A stretch of 64,000 nt of DNA, taken from assembly GCA_030141605.1 (NCBI GenBank), contig JAQGDQ010000002.1, positions 2,526,501-2,590,500 of the forward strand, in the 5' to 3' direction. This DNA is from Tubiluchus corallicola. Its lineage: Eukaryota; Priapulida; Priapulimorpha; Priapulimorphida; Tubiluchidae. The notes under the pieces are model-generated. The model saw only the letters and a list, made by a program, of their open reading frames with translations. It was not told the DNA's origin and did no database searches. Below, piece after piece: positions 49,999 to 64,000 of this stretch; the first letter of the stretch is position 1; each line of letters opens with the position of its first letter. The position numbers and the translations under genes were made by a program.

Positions 49999-52216
49999 AT
50001 TTCATATATTTGCATTTTCACTGGCTAGTTCCTTATAGGACACAGGCTGTAATGAAAACATGTAATGCCCATGTCTACATGCACTGCACAATTTTCATTA
50101 GTGGTTTTTGAGGTACAGTGCATTATGTACAGTAGAGGCACACATTCATTGTGCTTCTGCCACCCCTATTCTGGTGTGGTAAATTAAACTACGCATTTCA
50201 AATATATTATAAGTTACACCATACACATTTGTTCTAAATTGAGTCCTAACAATTTTTTCCCAAGAGCTTTTGTACTAGATTAAAGATCTAATGAACTAAA
50301 TAGCAGTAAAGTGACCAGCATAATAAATTGTAGTTTTTGCCATTAATCTGAAAGCATAATAATTTTAGGATACATTTTCACATGGGCTTTGCCATTAATT
50401 TTTTATACAAATTGGCAAAATTGTGAGAGGTATTCTTGTATTTTGTCGGAGTTATATGCATAGTGCTTGTTATAATATCTTTAAAAGTGGTCATAAAACC
50501 AAGACCTTTTTATTGCTGCTATTGAGATTTACATATCTGTAGCATATGTAAAATGAGTGAAATATAAGCCTACCATTTCTTAGTCTGAAATTATTCAGCA
50601 GTAGTCTACATTCTACTTTTGTTTCTTAGCTTCTTCTATCATATTCTTTTCTATCAGATAGCCTTGACTAAAACTATCACTACAGCACTTTTCCTATATA
50701 GAATATTGAAACAAAGTGTTTTCACTTTTTATTTTTTCTTCTTTGGAAATAAATTAGCAAAACATTTGTGTAAGACTTCAGAACTAGATAGATAGATTAG
50801 ATAGGTAAGTACAACTGTTATACTTGTAGCTTTGTAAATGTCGAAATTGCTTAAGACAAGACAAGACTATTTTTTCATTGTTAAATGACAAATCTAAGTG
50901 TACTAACTTTAAGTATATTGTGAGTGATGCTTTGCAAAATTATTTAATATGGAGATTTAGGCTGAATAACGAAAAGAAGCTTGAATTGTGATTTCTAAAG
51001 ATTTTTTATATAATTATTGAATTGTGTTTAGACAACAACATTATACATATTATTATTATAAATTATTTTTATATGAGTAATTATGCATATATGCATTATG
51101 AGTTATTGGATTTGCTGTTATACATATTAATTGTAATTATGTCTACCCCTCTGCTAGTTTCAGATAGTTCCTAAAATTAGATGTAGTGTAGAATCTACAA
51201 GGGCTTGAGCTTGATACTTTCCTGCTATAGTACCTATCTTAAGTATTTAATCTCCATTTTGTATAATTTGCTGTAAATATAAAAACATAATTAAAAATAC
51301 AGATTTGTTTCACCCAAAAAATGAGTTTTGATCAATGATCACCATTTTAAAAAATTGTATTTTTTAGGAACTTCCACTACCAGCAGAAGTCTTGTCTTGC
51401 CGTGTATTAAAAATTATTTAATTAGCTATAGAAGTGGATTTGGATGTAATTATAGTGTAATATTAATTTTGCATTGAAAATAAAATAAAGAAAACTAGGT
51501 ATGTAAGGGTGTTCATAATCACGGTTGCCACAATCCCTACCCCGAACATTTCTGAACATCGCGTCCTGTCCCGAATGGCATTCCTGAGCCTTTCAACCCG
51601 TCTCGACCCCCGATTCCAACCTCGAAGTTTAAAAGTTTATAATAATTGAAGAAACTTACTTCGAGGTTTGCCGAAAGAAATGAGCCCTTTACCAGGTTAT
51701 TCATTATTAGTTTAAATTTTGTGATAAAATATTTTTATTGCTATTTTATTAATTATAACTGATGGCACGATTGCTAAGGTTCTGTTATTTTTTAAAACAT
51801 GTTATAGATAGTTCAAAGTAAATACATGATATACTGTATTGTGGCACTTACAGAGAAACTGCCTTCAGCCATCTTCATGTGAATGGAACTAATTTATTCT
51901 GGTGGCCAAGGTGGGCGTAATTTGCCAAAAATGTTGATATAATAATATGGAACATTGCTGCTATTTATAAATTTACATCTAAAACCATATTAATACAGTT
52001 TTTTCTACATATAGTACATAAAATATACCATATTATTTTTCAAATGCAGGTTTCTGACTTCTGCCACTGCAAGACTGTAAGTAAAATGGCTTATTCAGTG
52101 AATTGTTTATGAAGCAACAGTGTTTGAAACTTAATTTGTGAACATCTTAAACTTTTAAAGTATCTTCCCTATCAAAAACCCTCGCGAACAACTAATGTTT
52201 CTTAGTAAGTAATAAC
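49999..52216. other. GDAP1 3' region and AT-rich intergenic DNA
   Basis: The 3' UTR of the GDAP1-like gene probably ends at AATAAA near 50746 or near 51480 (AAAATAAAATAAAG). No further coding sequence is visible. A C-rich phrase around 51525-51625 stands out from the AT-rich background but matches nothing I know. Confidence 0.45.
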
Positions 52217-53009
52217 TAGGGTTGAGCATTCTCTACCAGAAAGCGAATTCGAATTGAATTTGTGACTTTTGAATTCGAAATGAACCGAATTTCAGTATTT
52301 CGAATTCGAACGCTGTTTGAAAGATTTTCGAACAAATTTTCCAACCACCAGTAAAAAGTGGTCTTACAGAAGTTCGGTATTATTCGATTTTTGTTGTGAT
52401 TCTTTCTCTCAGAAGGCTCATAGAGAAAACCAGAAAACGCGTTGTCAAATTAAACAGCTTTATTGTGTGAGAATTCTACAAAACAAAGTGTGAAAGAATG
52501 TAAAATATATGCAGTTAAGTGATAGGAAAATAGCATACGGTAATCTGAGATTAATGTGAGACCACGAGAATGTGAGAACAAACTTATGCGGCCAGCTCCG
52601 CCTTATATATCAGTGCAAATGGACAACACCAGAACAATCTAGAAACTACTATGCGCATCACATATAGAAAGTTCTAGAAACTATTATGCGCATCGCATAT
52701 AGAAAGTTCTAGAAACTGCTATAAGAAATTACTACCTGCTTCTATATGGTAGGAAGATTGGTTTTACTATACCATAGAACATTCTAGATCTTCACAACAA
52801 TTTTGTTCTGCAGTAAAATCACTAATGGTTTATTTAAAAGTTGTACACAGGAATCACAGCTAAATTGTGCTAATTGCTTGAAGTTTCAAATGTTTAAATG
52901 ATAAGGCATATGCGTGGCTGAAATGCTGAATTTTTTGCAGAATTTGTAATTTTAGGTTGGAATCGAATTCGAAGTAAAAAAAAACTTGAACATTCGATGC
53001 TCACTCCTA
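52217..53009. mobile_element. nonautonomous hAT-like element, interrupted by an LTR
   Basis: The ends form imperfect terminal inverted repeats, TAGGGTTGAGCAT at 52217 and TAGGAGTGAGCAT read from 53009 inwards (11 of 13 match). The flanks are GTAATAAC and ATAATAAC, an 8-bp target duplication with one change, typical of hAT transposons. Interior sequence near both ends is rich in CGAATTCGAA-type palindromes. Removing the inserted LTR and its target copy leaves an element of about 380 bases with no transposase frame. Confidence 0.8.
52392..52799 (-). mobile_element. solo LTR inserted in the hAT element
   Basis: 408 bases bounded by TGTTGTGA and TTCACAACA, with 5-bp direct repeats ATTTT on both sides (52387-52391 and 52800-52804). 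A minus-strand AATAAA lies near 52455. A TG...CA LTR with a 5-bp target duplication and no internal region is a solo LTR. Two direct copies of a CGCATC-CATATAGAAAGTTCTAGAAACT unit lie at about 52655-52720. Confidence 0.85.
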
Positions 53010-53160
53010 ATAATAACTCAGGATGTATGTCCATATTTCTTTCTAACAAAATTTATTTTAACTTCTTAACACACTTCATTATTGTTAGTGCATTATGTTT
53101 ATGTAGCAAAATGAAAAAAAGGCCTAGCTTACTGTAGACTAAAACCATCTGAATTTGAGC

Positions 53161-53372
53161 GAATGTCATATCATTTCTGTTACAAATTACAACAAAAAAG
53201 GAAGTACTGTAGTTACAAGTTACGTTCTAAAAAATTGTAACTTCAGTTCTTACAGTTACAATTCCACAATTTTGCTACTACTACTAGTTACATGTATAAT
53301 TCCATTTGCTGTATAGAGCAAATAATCTTAGTAACATCCAGAATTCTACAGCCCCATGGCATTTTGCCTTCT
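53161..53372. repeat. duplicated flank, left copy
   Basis: This 212-base stretch (GAATGTCATATCATTTC to TTTTGCCTTCT) is repeated at 58045-58249 with a few substitutions and small indels. Similarity stops exactly where the Ty3/gypsy element begins at 53373. Confidence 0.9.
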
Positions 53373-53850
53373 TGTCAGGGTCACAGAAACATCAAACAAA
53401 TGTTTAACGGCATAATTAAAAGTGTTTATTAACCCTAACATTAAAATTGGAATCAAAAGAGCTCAAACTACTATCCTAAAACGTGGTCCCGACATTAGAC
53501 AAAGACATTTCTAATTAGTGGCGCACCAAGCTTTCAATGCGCAATGACAAGCACACATTTGCTTAATAACAAGGCTGGCCCTGACATTCGGCCATGCTCC
53601 AGTCATGTGACCTCACATGATGTACAATTCAGTTCAGGAATCACTAGGCTAACATCAATGTCAACATAATTTAGCATAGCATAACTAACATTCAAACTGG
53701 CAGAATGCAATACAAACAGCGAACAAACTTTCAAAGTTGAAATCTAAGAACAACTAGAATCAGAAGTGTGCAATACAAGTTATGTGCACCAAAATCAAAC
53801 AAAAATTTTCAAACAACAAGAATGAAACAAGCCATTTTGTCAAACTCAAG

Positions 53851-54387
53851 CTAAAGAATAATCTGTAGTCTTTTTGGCAACCTAAGATTTCTACGAGGCC
53901 TTAAATTAAAAACATGTCCATCAAAATCATCGTCTGGACTTTCAGCATTGGTGTTACTGACATCAGAATTAATACATTCATTCTCATGTTCATTACTACT
54001 AAAATTAGCATTATTAGCATCTTCTATCATATTCACATCATCTTCAGACTGATTTGGTTCATAACAGGGATATCCATGCAAAGGAGCGTAAGTGTCTTCA
54101 TCATAATCAGAATCATAACTATCACAATCAATACAAGATTTGGATTCACCGGCTTCACGGATATTAAGATTTAACTTCTTCAAGTTACGAGCACGAGGTC
54201 GTTGTATACAGTAATCAGGTTTACATTTTATCACCTTATAGGGGCCCAAATAACACTTCACAAGTTTCCTATTTGGTCCAGATATACCTCTAAAATTTAT
54301 CATTGCAACATTGTCACCCTCTTTAATGCAACATTGAGGTGTTACACTAGTCACTGAAGCATTTTGGTACTTTTCAATATTTGACAT
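53851..54387 (-). pseudogene. gypsy integrase C-terminal domain
   Basis: Frame contains KCYLGPYKVIKCK, resembling the GPY/F module of gypsy integrases, then an acidic Asp/Glu-rich stretch (SYDSDYDEDTY), and ends FNLRPRRNLRLPKRLQ. It is in frame with the integrase core upstream but separated by a TAA stop at 54436-54438. Confidence 0.75.
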
Positions 54388-54435
54388 AACATTTTTATAT
54401 ACTCTAACAAATTCAGAAGCTAAAGTGTTTGCATA

Positions 54436-54945
54436 TTATGAATAATCAAGGACTTCAAGAAGGTCTTCACAATTTAACTCACTAACAAGAGGATGCCTAG
54501 CCTCCTTTCCAAACACAAGTTTATATGGAGTCACTTGAGTAGTGCTATGGACACTAGTATTATAGGTAATCATTTGTAAATACTTGTCCCAATCACGACA
54601 GTTACTTTTCACATACTGCGTTAATGCTTCACAAAGAGTCAAATTAATCCGTTCACATTGTCCATTGCAACAAGCATGGTACACTGAAGTCCTCAATTTT
54701 TGTATACCTAACTTATCATTGATTTGCTTCACCAAATCAGATTCAAAATTTGCACCTTGATCAGTCAACAAAGTTTTAGGCACTCCATAATGACATATAA
54801 AATCAACAATACATTTAGCAACAGATTCAGCACTCTGATTACGAATAGGATACAATTCTACAAATTTAGAGAACAAGTCAGTAACAACTAAAACATATTT
54901 ATAGCCACTACTACTTAAAGGCAAAGTCAAGATATCAGCAAACAT
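54436..54945 (-). pseudogene. gypsy integrase catalytic core
   Basis: Shows the rve fold signature YVLVVTDLFSKF, LTDQGANFES and GQCERINLTL, the D-D-E positions of integrase, with the spacing of the family. A frameshift near 54955 separates it from the RNase H/zinc finger frame and a premature stop ends it at 54436. Confidence 0.85.
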
Positions 54946-54962
54946 CTGTTCAAACTTATCAC

Positions 54963-55916
54963 CTAGTACTTAATAGTTCCACGAGCTTCACGTTGTGGTC
55001 TGGCTTCACGCTTCACTAAAGCACTTCCATGACAATTTCTGATGAACGTACGAACACTATTGGTTAAACCATACCAATAATACAATGGTGTAATTCGTCC
55101 TATCGTTTTTCTTACAGCAAAGTGAGCAGATAATACATGATCATGAGCAAGAGAAATAACACGATCTCTAAGCACTGGTGGCACAAGTTTCTGTGGGGAA
55201 CCATACCCACTTGATTGTCTTATAATTTCGCCATTCACTACAGACAATTTATCTTTTTCACGAAGATAATATCTCAGTTCATCTGAGTCAGGCTGGTCAG
55301 ACATGTGCTTCACACCTTGCACCTCATCACAAAGCCAGGCGAACACAAGATCATTAGTCACAGCTTCCACAATTGACTGGCACTCAGTCACATCTTTAGT
55401 CGTACGCACGTGACTCAATGCGTCTGCATGAGGAATCATTTTTCCAGGAAGTACCTCAAAGTCATATTGATTCAACCATAGCAACCATCTAACAAGTCGG
55501 TTAGGAGGGTCTTTCTGGCGCTTCAACCACGAAAGAGCCTGATGATCTGTCACAGCAACGAAAGGTTTTCCAAGCAAATAATGACGAAATTTATCTATTC
55601 CATTTTTCAAAGCAAGGAGCTCAAGCTCCGTAGTTGAACACTTCTGCTGCCACGGAGAATATTTTCCAGAAGCATAAGAGATAACGTACTCTTCTTTACC
55701 AGATCCTTGGGACAAAACAGCTCCCCATCCTGTTTTGCAGGCATCAGTTGTCAAGATGAACTTTCTATCAGGATTAGGATGTCTAAGAATAGGCTCACTC
55801 ATCATTCTTCTCTTTAATTCATCGAAGGCATGTTGGCATTCAAGACTCCACAAGAATGGCACATCTTTGCGAGTCAGATCAGTAAGCGGCTTTGCAATCA
55901 CAGCAAAGTCCTTCAC
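54963..55916 (-). pseudogene. gypsy RNase H and integrase zinc-finger region
   Basis: Starts within the RT thumb/connection (HAFDELKRRM), then RNase H motifs TTDACKTGWGAVLSQ, STTELELLAL and VTDHQALSWL. The chromosomal-type PHADALSHV follows. The HHCC finger keeps HVLSAHFAVRKT but ends NCHGS, so its last cysteine is lost. A frameshift near 55978 divides it from the RT frame. Confidence 0.85.
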
Positions 55917-55969
55917 AAAATGACGAAAATAAGAGCAAAATCCATGAAATTGACGTACTTCATGAACAT

Positions 55970-56740
55970 TTACAGGACCGGCCAGTTTTTAATAGCAAGC
56001 ACTTTGTCTTCGGTAGGTTGGATACCCTTTCTACTAACACGATGACCAAGGAAATCCACTTCTTCACATGCAAATTTACACTTGTCCATACCAAGTTTTA
56101 AATTGTACTGTTGAAATCTCTGCAATATAGCACGTAAATCATCAACATGTTGTTCAAAAGTTGGGCTTACAATTAAGCAATCATCAATATAGATCAAAGC
56201 TGTTGTACCTAGCCCTTGCAAGATATGGTACATCATACGTTGAAAGCTTCCAGGCATATTAGATAGACCTAACGGACAGACATTAAATTCATAAAGCCCA
56301 TCTTCAACTACAAATGCAGATTTTTCTCTTGAAGATTTTTCCAAGGGCAACTGGAAATATCCAGACTTTTGGTCAACTAATGTAAACCAGCCAGCATTGC
56401 CAGCACTACACTTTGCAAGCAATTCATCCATCCGGGACAAAGGGTGACTGTCCTTCTTCGTTACACTATTCAACTTAATGTAATTCACGCAAAATCTATA
56501 TGCATTATTCTTTTTACAAACAAGAATCATTGGACTGGCCCACGGTGACTGTGATTCAGAAATTATACCTCTTTCAAGCATGGTGTCAATCTGATTTTGC
56601 ACTTCAGCACGAAGGTGCACAGGACACCTGTAAGGCTTCTGTTTTATAGGCAGTCCAGCCATTTCTATTACATGTTCACACTGAGACACATGTCCCAATT
56701 CACCATCGACAGAGAACACATCAGAAAATTCATTGAACAA
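55970..56740 (-). pseudogene. gypsy reverse transcriptase
   Basis: Clear RT motifs: RFCVNYIKLNSVT, FTLVDQKSGYFQLPL, CPLGLSNMPGSFQRMM, the catalytic YIDDCLIVS and CKFACEEVDFLGH. It ends early at a frameshift near 55978. The start is also shifted relative to the upstream protease frame near 56735. Confidence 0.9.
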
Positions 56741-57818
56741 ACAACTTTTCCATCACGGCACGTTTGGAATCATCAAGGTGATCAAACTTTATACCAGATT
56801 TAAATTTCTTGTGACGCTTCAAGTCATTCATACTTGCAGGCTTTGCACATGGCGCATCTAGCACATCAACAATTTCTACAGTTTCCAATGATCCTAAACA
56901 AGCTCCATCTTTTACTTTGACAGGATCATCTGTCACGTTGCACATTCGAACAAGCATAACATCTGCACTTGTCATACATCCTCGAGCAATGAAAAGACCA
57001 CTGTCCCTCCATTAATTTTCAGGGTTCAACATATATGCTTCATCACTAGACATAGTACGCCTTGTCACAAATGGCTGAGTCACACAAGCAGGAATCACAG
57101 CTTCACTATGAGGTTCAACACAAACTGTTTCTCGGCAAACAACTGTTGGCGAGTCAATGGCAACCACTTTCGAAGACATTTTCACTAAACCAGTAGCATG
57201 GTTTACCTCGCATTTAGATTTTTGTAGAAAGTCTCTACCCAAAATGACAGAGTCAGTGATACTGCCTACCACGCAGTTCAAGGTCACAGATTGATCAATA
57301 CTTGGCAAATGAAAGTCAATTACAACATCACCATAGTCATGTAATTTCAAACTTCTATGTGCAGTAGCTAAACGTGAGTGACTCACCGTAGCTTTGACAT
57401 CACATATGAGGTCAGCTTTCTTCGCCATGTCAACACTAATTACGGTACGTTCACTACCGGAATCAATAATTGCTGGACATTTAACACCATTGACCAACAA
57501 CTCAACAACCAGACAATCCACACCAAGACATCGATTTACAGTACCAGATGTTTTCACACCTGAGCACTTTGATTGATTGTCACGGCTCTTATTGCAGTTT
57601 TCAGCAATATGGCCAAGTAAATGACACTTGTGGCACTGTATCTTACAGTTCTCAGCAGTGTGCCCGACAAGGGTACATGAAGAACATCGCTTTGCAAACT
57701 TGGATCGACCGCTTTGAGCATTAGGCTTGTCACGAGCACTAATCTCACCTTTCACTGTGGCACAGTCTCTCGCGAAGTGTCCTTTGCCATTACCAAGGAT
57801 CCTGTCGACTGCACCCAA
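56730..57818 (-). pseudogene. gypsy gag zinc knuckles and aspartic protease
   Basis: The frame begins abruptly inside the first knuckle (GHFARDC), followed by intact CCHC knuckles CSSCTLVGHTAENC and CHKCHLLGHIAENC. The retropepsin core CPAIIDSGSERTVIS and later VILGRDFL follow. A TAA at 57012-57014 interrupts it, after which the same frame resumes to 56730. The capsid part of gag is deleted. The start codon region at 57818 is a deletion junction, not a real start. Confidence 0.85.
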
Positions 57819-57829
57819 ATTTGTTTTGT

Positions 57830-58042
57830 TTTGTTTCTCTTGGAAGGCTCGTAGGGAAAACCAAAAAACACATTGTCAAATTAAACAGCTCTATTGTGTG
57901 AGAATTCTACAACACCAAGTATGAAGGAATGTAAATTATACACAGTCGAGTGATAGGAAAATAGCATACGATAATCTGAGAATCTGAGATTAATGTGAGA
58001 CTACAAGAATGTGAGAACAAACTTATGCGGCCAGCTCTGCCT
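57830..58042 (-). mobile_element. LTR fragment homologous to the solo LTR
   Basis: About 210 bases align with 52400-52604 of the solo LTR (for example TGATAGGAAAATAGCATACG and ACTTATGCGGCCAGCTC), with clear divergence of roughly one base in ten. It is truncated at GCCAGCTCTGCCT and joined directly to the duplicated flank at 58045, so about 555 bases present in the left copy are missing here. Confidence 0.85.
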
Positions 58043-58044
58043 AT

Positions 58045-58249
58045 GAATGTCATATCATTTCTGTTACAAATTACAACAAAAAAGGAAGTACTGTAGTTAC
58101 AGTTACAAGTTACATTCTAAAAAATTATAACTTCAGTTCTTACAGTTACAATTCCACAATTTTGCTACTAGTTACATGTATAATGCTGTATAGAGCAAAT
58201 AATCTTAGTAATATCCAGAATTCTACAGCCCTGTGGTATTTTGCCTTCT
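58045..58249. repeat. duplicated flank, right copy
   Basis: Second copy of 53161-53372. It ends at TTTTGCCTTCT and continues into ACTTTAAATTC, unique sequence that presumably represents the original chromosome before the gypsy insertion. Confidence 0.9.
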
Positions 58250-58440
58250 ACTTTAAATTCAATGAATTTCTAGTGTCATTTGTAATTGTTGCATATTATA
58301 GATATCTTTTTAACTACTAAAAAGTAAAAACCGTATCTAATTTTATTTTATTAGCTGTGTGCTTATATCCTAAAAGCTGTGAAAGCTTTAAGAAGTTTTC
58401 TTCAAATTTTCCCTAAAAATTGTGAATGCTTTAATAAATT

Positions 58441-59405
58441 CTCTTAAAATTTACCCTAATATACACAATAATAATCATGGTTGATTACCATGGAACACTG
58501 CAAACACTCTGGTTGCTTGTGTAAAATTTTGAATAATGCATGCCTTGAACTTGAAAACCATGGCATTCATGAATTACTCGAAGGCTAATACCAATAATTA
58601 TAGCTTCCTGGTAGAAGAGCTAATAAATTGTAAGCTGATATTTTTAGCGTTTCTGTAATGCTGCTAGTGCTTGCCTTATTTTGTGCTAGTATTTGGCAAA
58701 CATGCTTTTTTGATAAAGAAGAAAAGCAGGTTTCGTCAAATTAGGATTTCCCGTACTACTAGCATGGGAACAACGTGGGAAAATCTGAAAGGCAAAATAT
58801 CGAACAGAGGAATAGAATGCTTAAACGCAGATTTAAATGGGTGATTTTTGCGTTGAGGTCAAATGAAGATTATCTTTTTATTAAAGTATTCGCGAGTCGG
58901 TTTATCACTTGTAATTTGTTATGGTAAGATTAGGAACTAGTAGTAGTAAAAAGTTGGCAAGTGGATCTTACTTTAAGAAATTCTCTTCAAATTTTCCTTA
59001 ATAATAATATACATAATAATAATCATGGTTGATTACCATGGAACACTGCAAACACTCTGGTTGCCTGTGTAAAATTTTGAATAATGCATGCCTTGAACTT
59101 GAAAATCATAGGATTTATGAATTACTCTAAGGCCAATACTGGCAATAGGCAATACCAATATGCAATAATTATAGCTTGTGGCAGAAGAGCTAATAAATTG
59201 TATGCTGATATTTTTAGTGTTTCTGTAGTGCTGCTAGTGCTTGCCTTATTTTGTGCTAGCATTTGGCAAACATGCTTTTTTGATAAAGAAGAAAAGCAGG
59301 TTTCGTCAAATTAGGATTTCCCGTACTACTAGCATGGGTACAACGTGGGAAATATGTGAAAGACAAAATATCGAACAGAGGTACAGAATGCTTAAACGCA
59401 GATCT
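58441..59405. repeat. tandem segmental duplication, unit about 540 bp
   Basis: 58441-58835 and 58981-59405 are near copies, sharing AATAATCATGGTTGATTACC, CTGCTAGTGCTTGCC and CCCGTACTACTAGCATGG, with indels. Open frames in the copies (such as 59084-59314) are not conserved between them, so it is probably noncoding. Confidence 0.9.
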
Positions 59406-60178
59406 AATTGGCGGCCATTACTTATATTCTAAGCACACACGCTGAGTCTATGCTTTATCAAATTCAAGAATATGACAGTACATGGTAAGCATGTGACACA
59501 ACTGACAACAAACTGTGTGAGCAACAGTACTTTCTCTAACTAGTAGTAGACACTAGCAGTACAGCGTCTTATCTCAGGCATGTGTGCATGGCCGCATGCA
59601 CACAATAGCCAAACACCAAGTTGCTGGAGCTGCAAGTGCACTGAGCTAGGCTTTGAAGCAAACAGTACTACCCTCATGTGCTCCGGTTCCGTATAAGTAT
59701 AAAGAAAGAACTAAAGCAAAACCTTACTATATTGAATATTATCGGTAATATTAAGTGAAAATAAGGGGTGCCCCGATGTTTTCTTTCATATATTTCATTA
59801 TTGGTATTTGATTATTGTACAAGTTTATAGTCTAGTTTGTAATTTGGTGTATAGGTAGTGGTAAACAAAAAATGAATATATCTGTGTCTCAAACAAAAGA
59901 TAAACTCTGCAACGTTAGCCCTGATTGGAAAGATATCAAAACAATTTTGCAAGCAAAGAAGTAATCTGTTACAAACCTTTCAAGGGAACACATATTGCTA
60001 GAAAATGCATTTCCTTCATACTTCATGTTTACTTTATTCGTTGCTATAAAACTTGTAAACACTTAAGTTATTATACCTAGTGAGTAGCAGATGAACCTGT
60101 TCTTTGCAAAAAGACTGGTTTAATCATCGGATTACATGGATGGATGTTTACGGTTTAATTTTTTATATGTTTTAGACA
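59406..60178. other. intergenic DNA before NDUFAF7
   Basis: AT-rich sequence without recognised repeats. TTTTATATGTTTTAG just before the NDUFAF7 ATG could be a splice acceptor, so a noncoding upstream exon is possible. Confidence 0.4.

Positions 60179-64000
<3,822 letters not shown>

Larger units (their letters stand above)
53373..57818 (-). mobile_element. decayed Ty3/gypsy retrotransposon
   Basis: Minus-strand order is zinc knuckles, aspartic protease, reverse transcriptase, RNase H, integrase and a GPY/F-like domain, which is the Ty3/gypsy order. The left end starts TGTCAGGGTCACAG, a plausible LTR terminus on the minus strand with AATAAA just inside it. Most of gag, the primer-binding site and the matching 5' LTR are missing on the right. 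At least two in-frame stops and about three frameshifts break the coding region, so the copy is dead. Confidence 0.88.

Noticed and set aside
57816-57818. Start codon of gypsy gag
   Set aside because: The triplet is TTG, and the frame opens in the middle of a zinc knuckle, so it is a deletion junction and not a translation start.

Overview
The window is nuclear DNA of a multicellular animal, most likely an aquatic invertebrate. This rests on spliced genes with GT/AG introns of up to several kilobases, AT-rich intergenic DNA, long AAT microsatellites, tRNA-derived SINEs, LINE, hAT and Ty3/gypsy remnants, and clear homologues of animal genes (CELF, GDAP1, NDUFAF7, MIEN1). No species can be named from the sequence alone. 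There are no rRNA genes, no convincing tRNA genes, no CRISPR array and no operon structure.

Layout. 0.99-4.4 kb (minus): a four-exon gene for a 611-residue coiled-coil protein that I do not recognise. 4.4-11.4 kb: a gene-poor interval with microsatellites, a 15-bp minisatellite and a SINE-like piece. 11.45-15.95 kb (plus): a four-exon gene of the Rdx/MIEN1 (Rdx12, SelW-like) family. 15.95-48.8 kb (minus): one large CELF/Bruno RNA-binding protein gene. It has 16 coding exons by my reconstruction, a roughly 4.9-kb 3' UTR, and probably a distant noncoding first exon at 48.57-48.85 kb. 49.03-50.0 kb (plus): an uninterrupted GDAP1-like gene, divergent from CELF. 52.2-59.4 kb: a transposon cluster with a nonautonomous hAT carrying a nested solo LTR, a decayed Ty3/gypsy element in minus orientation, an LTR fragment, and duplicated flanks. 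60.18-64.0 kb (plus): the first four exons of NDUFAF7, running off the window.

The most interesting item is the MIEN1-like gene. Spliced in the only phase-consistent way I find, its redox motif, normally CxxC or CxxU, is encoded by two in-frame UGA codons spaced as U-x-x-U. The first UGA is split by an intron (TG|A). The 3' UTR carries a textbook form-2 SECIS-like hairpin at 15618-15694: ATGA/TGAT quartet, AA motif 12 nt after the quartet, apical mini-stem, and a perfect 9-bp basal helix. The protein ends in a CaaX box. This looks like a prenylated di-selenocysteine (UxxU) thioredoxin-like protein. I know of UxxU from selenoprotein L but not from the Rdx family.

The host genes are not a pathway. 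Shared themes are mitochondria (GDAP1 in the outer membrane, NDUFAF7 in complex I assembly) and shared borders: CELF and GDAP1 probably share a divergent promoter, while CELF and the selenoprotein gene end tail to tail within a few tens of bases.
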